A DNA stretch of 64,000 nucleotides from Pithys albifrons albifrons (Eukaryota > Chordata > Aves > Passeriformes > Thamnophilidae): assembly GCF_047495875.1 (NCBI RefSeq), contig NC_092459.1, positions 42,334,490 through 42,398,489 on the forward strand, read 5' to 3'. Position numbers and translations under genes: made by a program. Position 1 is the stretch's first letter. The number at the start of each line of letters is the position of its first letter. Of the stretch, positions 63,091 to 64,000 are shown one piece after another. The notes beneath the pieces are model-generated. The model made no database searches. It had not been told where the DNA came from and worked only from the letters and a program-made list of their open reading frames with translations.

Positions 63091-64000
63091 TCTGTAGTCT
63101 TTCTGTCACATTAGAGACAACATAAAATAGTTACTAATTGGTGAGGTTCAGTTGGTCTGAATTTGTAATTGCCCTAGTGTAAGCTTTGTTAGCATCTACT
63201 ACGGCAGATTTTAACAGTGGGAAGAGAAGGGGGATGGTTTTTTAACTTGTTTGAATTTTTTTATTGTCTCTTTAAAGCAGTTTATAACATGATTATTTAA
63301 GTCTGAAAAAAATTAAGAGATTTAAAAAGTTAAAGGAGTCAGAAGTAAATGTTTTTTGGCAGCTCTGAATTTTCTTCATATATCTGTGAGCCCTACTGAG
63401 ACACATAAACAAAGTAATTAGAGCGATGCTATAGTTTATTTCTCCCAATAAATAAAAAAATGAAAATTTAGGCCAAACTGAATATTCTTCTTTTACTCTT
63501 TTAAGAATACTATGCCAACCCTGGATGAAAGACAAGAAATTAAGAAAAATTCAATGGGCTGTTAAATACAATTTATCTACATAATAAGGATGTATATCAC
63601 CATTTTTAAGATGAATAGCTTAAATTGATCATTGTTTCCTAGAATTTGAGTATTCAGAATCGTTAAAAAAATTACAGCTTTCATTTCAAGATTAGGAGCA
63701 GCATATATGCACTCTAAAATGAAAACAAGAATATTGATGTTGATTTAAATCAGAAAAGGGGGTGCAAAGCACAACGGAATATAATTTACTGAGTAAAGAC
63801 ATAATCAGCTCACTCTCAAAAGTAGGATAGAGAGGAAACATCAACAAGACAATGACTGGATAAGACATAGTATTTCTGCCATACATCGGAGTTGACAGGA
63901 CCAGCAGGGAAGATTTAGCATGAAAGAATGTCTATAAACCTGAAGGCTAAAGAGAGAGACCTAGAGCACTGCAGTAAACTCTAAAAGGATACATAATCAA

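Larger units (their letters stand above)
61994..64000. other. Unique AT-rich DNA to the window end
   Basis: No gene recognised. It holds a 23-bp tandem duplication (62825-62870), a T/G-rich low-complexity tract (about 62975-63090) and a possible conserved element at about 62270-62480. Confidence 0.45.

Noticed and set aside
1..64000. A CRISPR array, operon or other bacterial-type system
   Set aside because: No regular spaced repeats or packed coding frames exist; the sequence is vertebrate non-coding DNA.

Overview
This window looks like nuclear DNA of a bird. The evidence is repeated CR1 non-LTR retrotransposon fragments, several with the usual 3' end (a 'cttccaac' block followed by attctatgatt-type repeats), plus several solo LTRs with the start and end sequences of avian ERVL-type elements. 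A tRNA-headed SINE with a tandem-repeat 3' tail is also present. Background is AT-rich, with short GC-rich islands that mostly coincide with LTRs. I cannot name the species.

I find no convincing protein-coding exon, no cellular RNA gene and no CRISPR or bacterial-type feature. Almost all open frames are short and look like chance frames or repeat remnants. The window is best read as a gene desert or part of a very long intron. The one frame that stands out is at 15741-16476: 245 sense codons after an in-frame stop, then one stop, then a further 81 open codons in the same frame to 16722. I do not recognise it.

Layout. 1-1534: unique AT-rich DNA. 1535-2183: a composite SINE insertion on the minus strand, flanked as a whole by a perfect 12-bp duplication. 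3648-4458: an 803-bp solo LTR with a 4-bp duplication. 6583-8453: a minus-strand CR1 broken by two separate solo LTRs, each with a perfect 5-bp duplication. 9540-10202: a plus-strand CR1 3' part. 10203-25199: unique sequence with the long open frame and possible conserved non-coding elements. 25200-25262: a CR1 tail. 26990-28266: an old, rearranged CR1. 31025-31964: a minus-strand CR1. 39850-40110: a very old CR1/L3-like fragment. 50425-50562 and 51085-51470: two minus-strand CR1 fragments. 51545-52364: an 820-bp ERVL-type solo LTR. 55061-55636 and 61400-61993: two related ERVL-type LTRs in opposite orientation. 58003-58386: an old CR1 tail. Simple repeats and short tandem duplications are scattered throughout.

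No genes work together here. The story is retrotransposon layering: CR1 first, ERVL-type LTRs later (proved by nesting at 6.6-8.5 kb), and a SINE composite that appears to have moved as one unit. All calls are by eye; repeat family names rest on recalled consensus patterns and were not searched.
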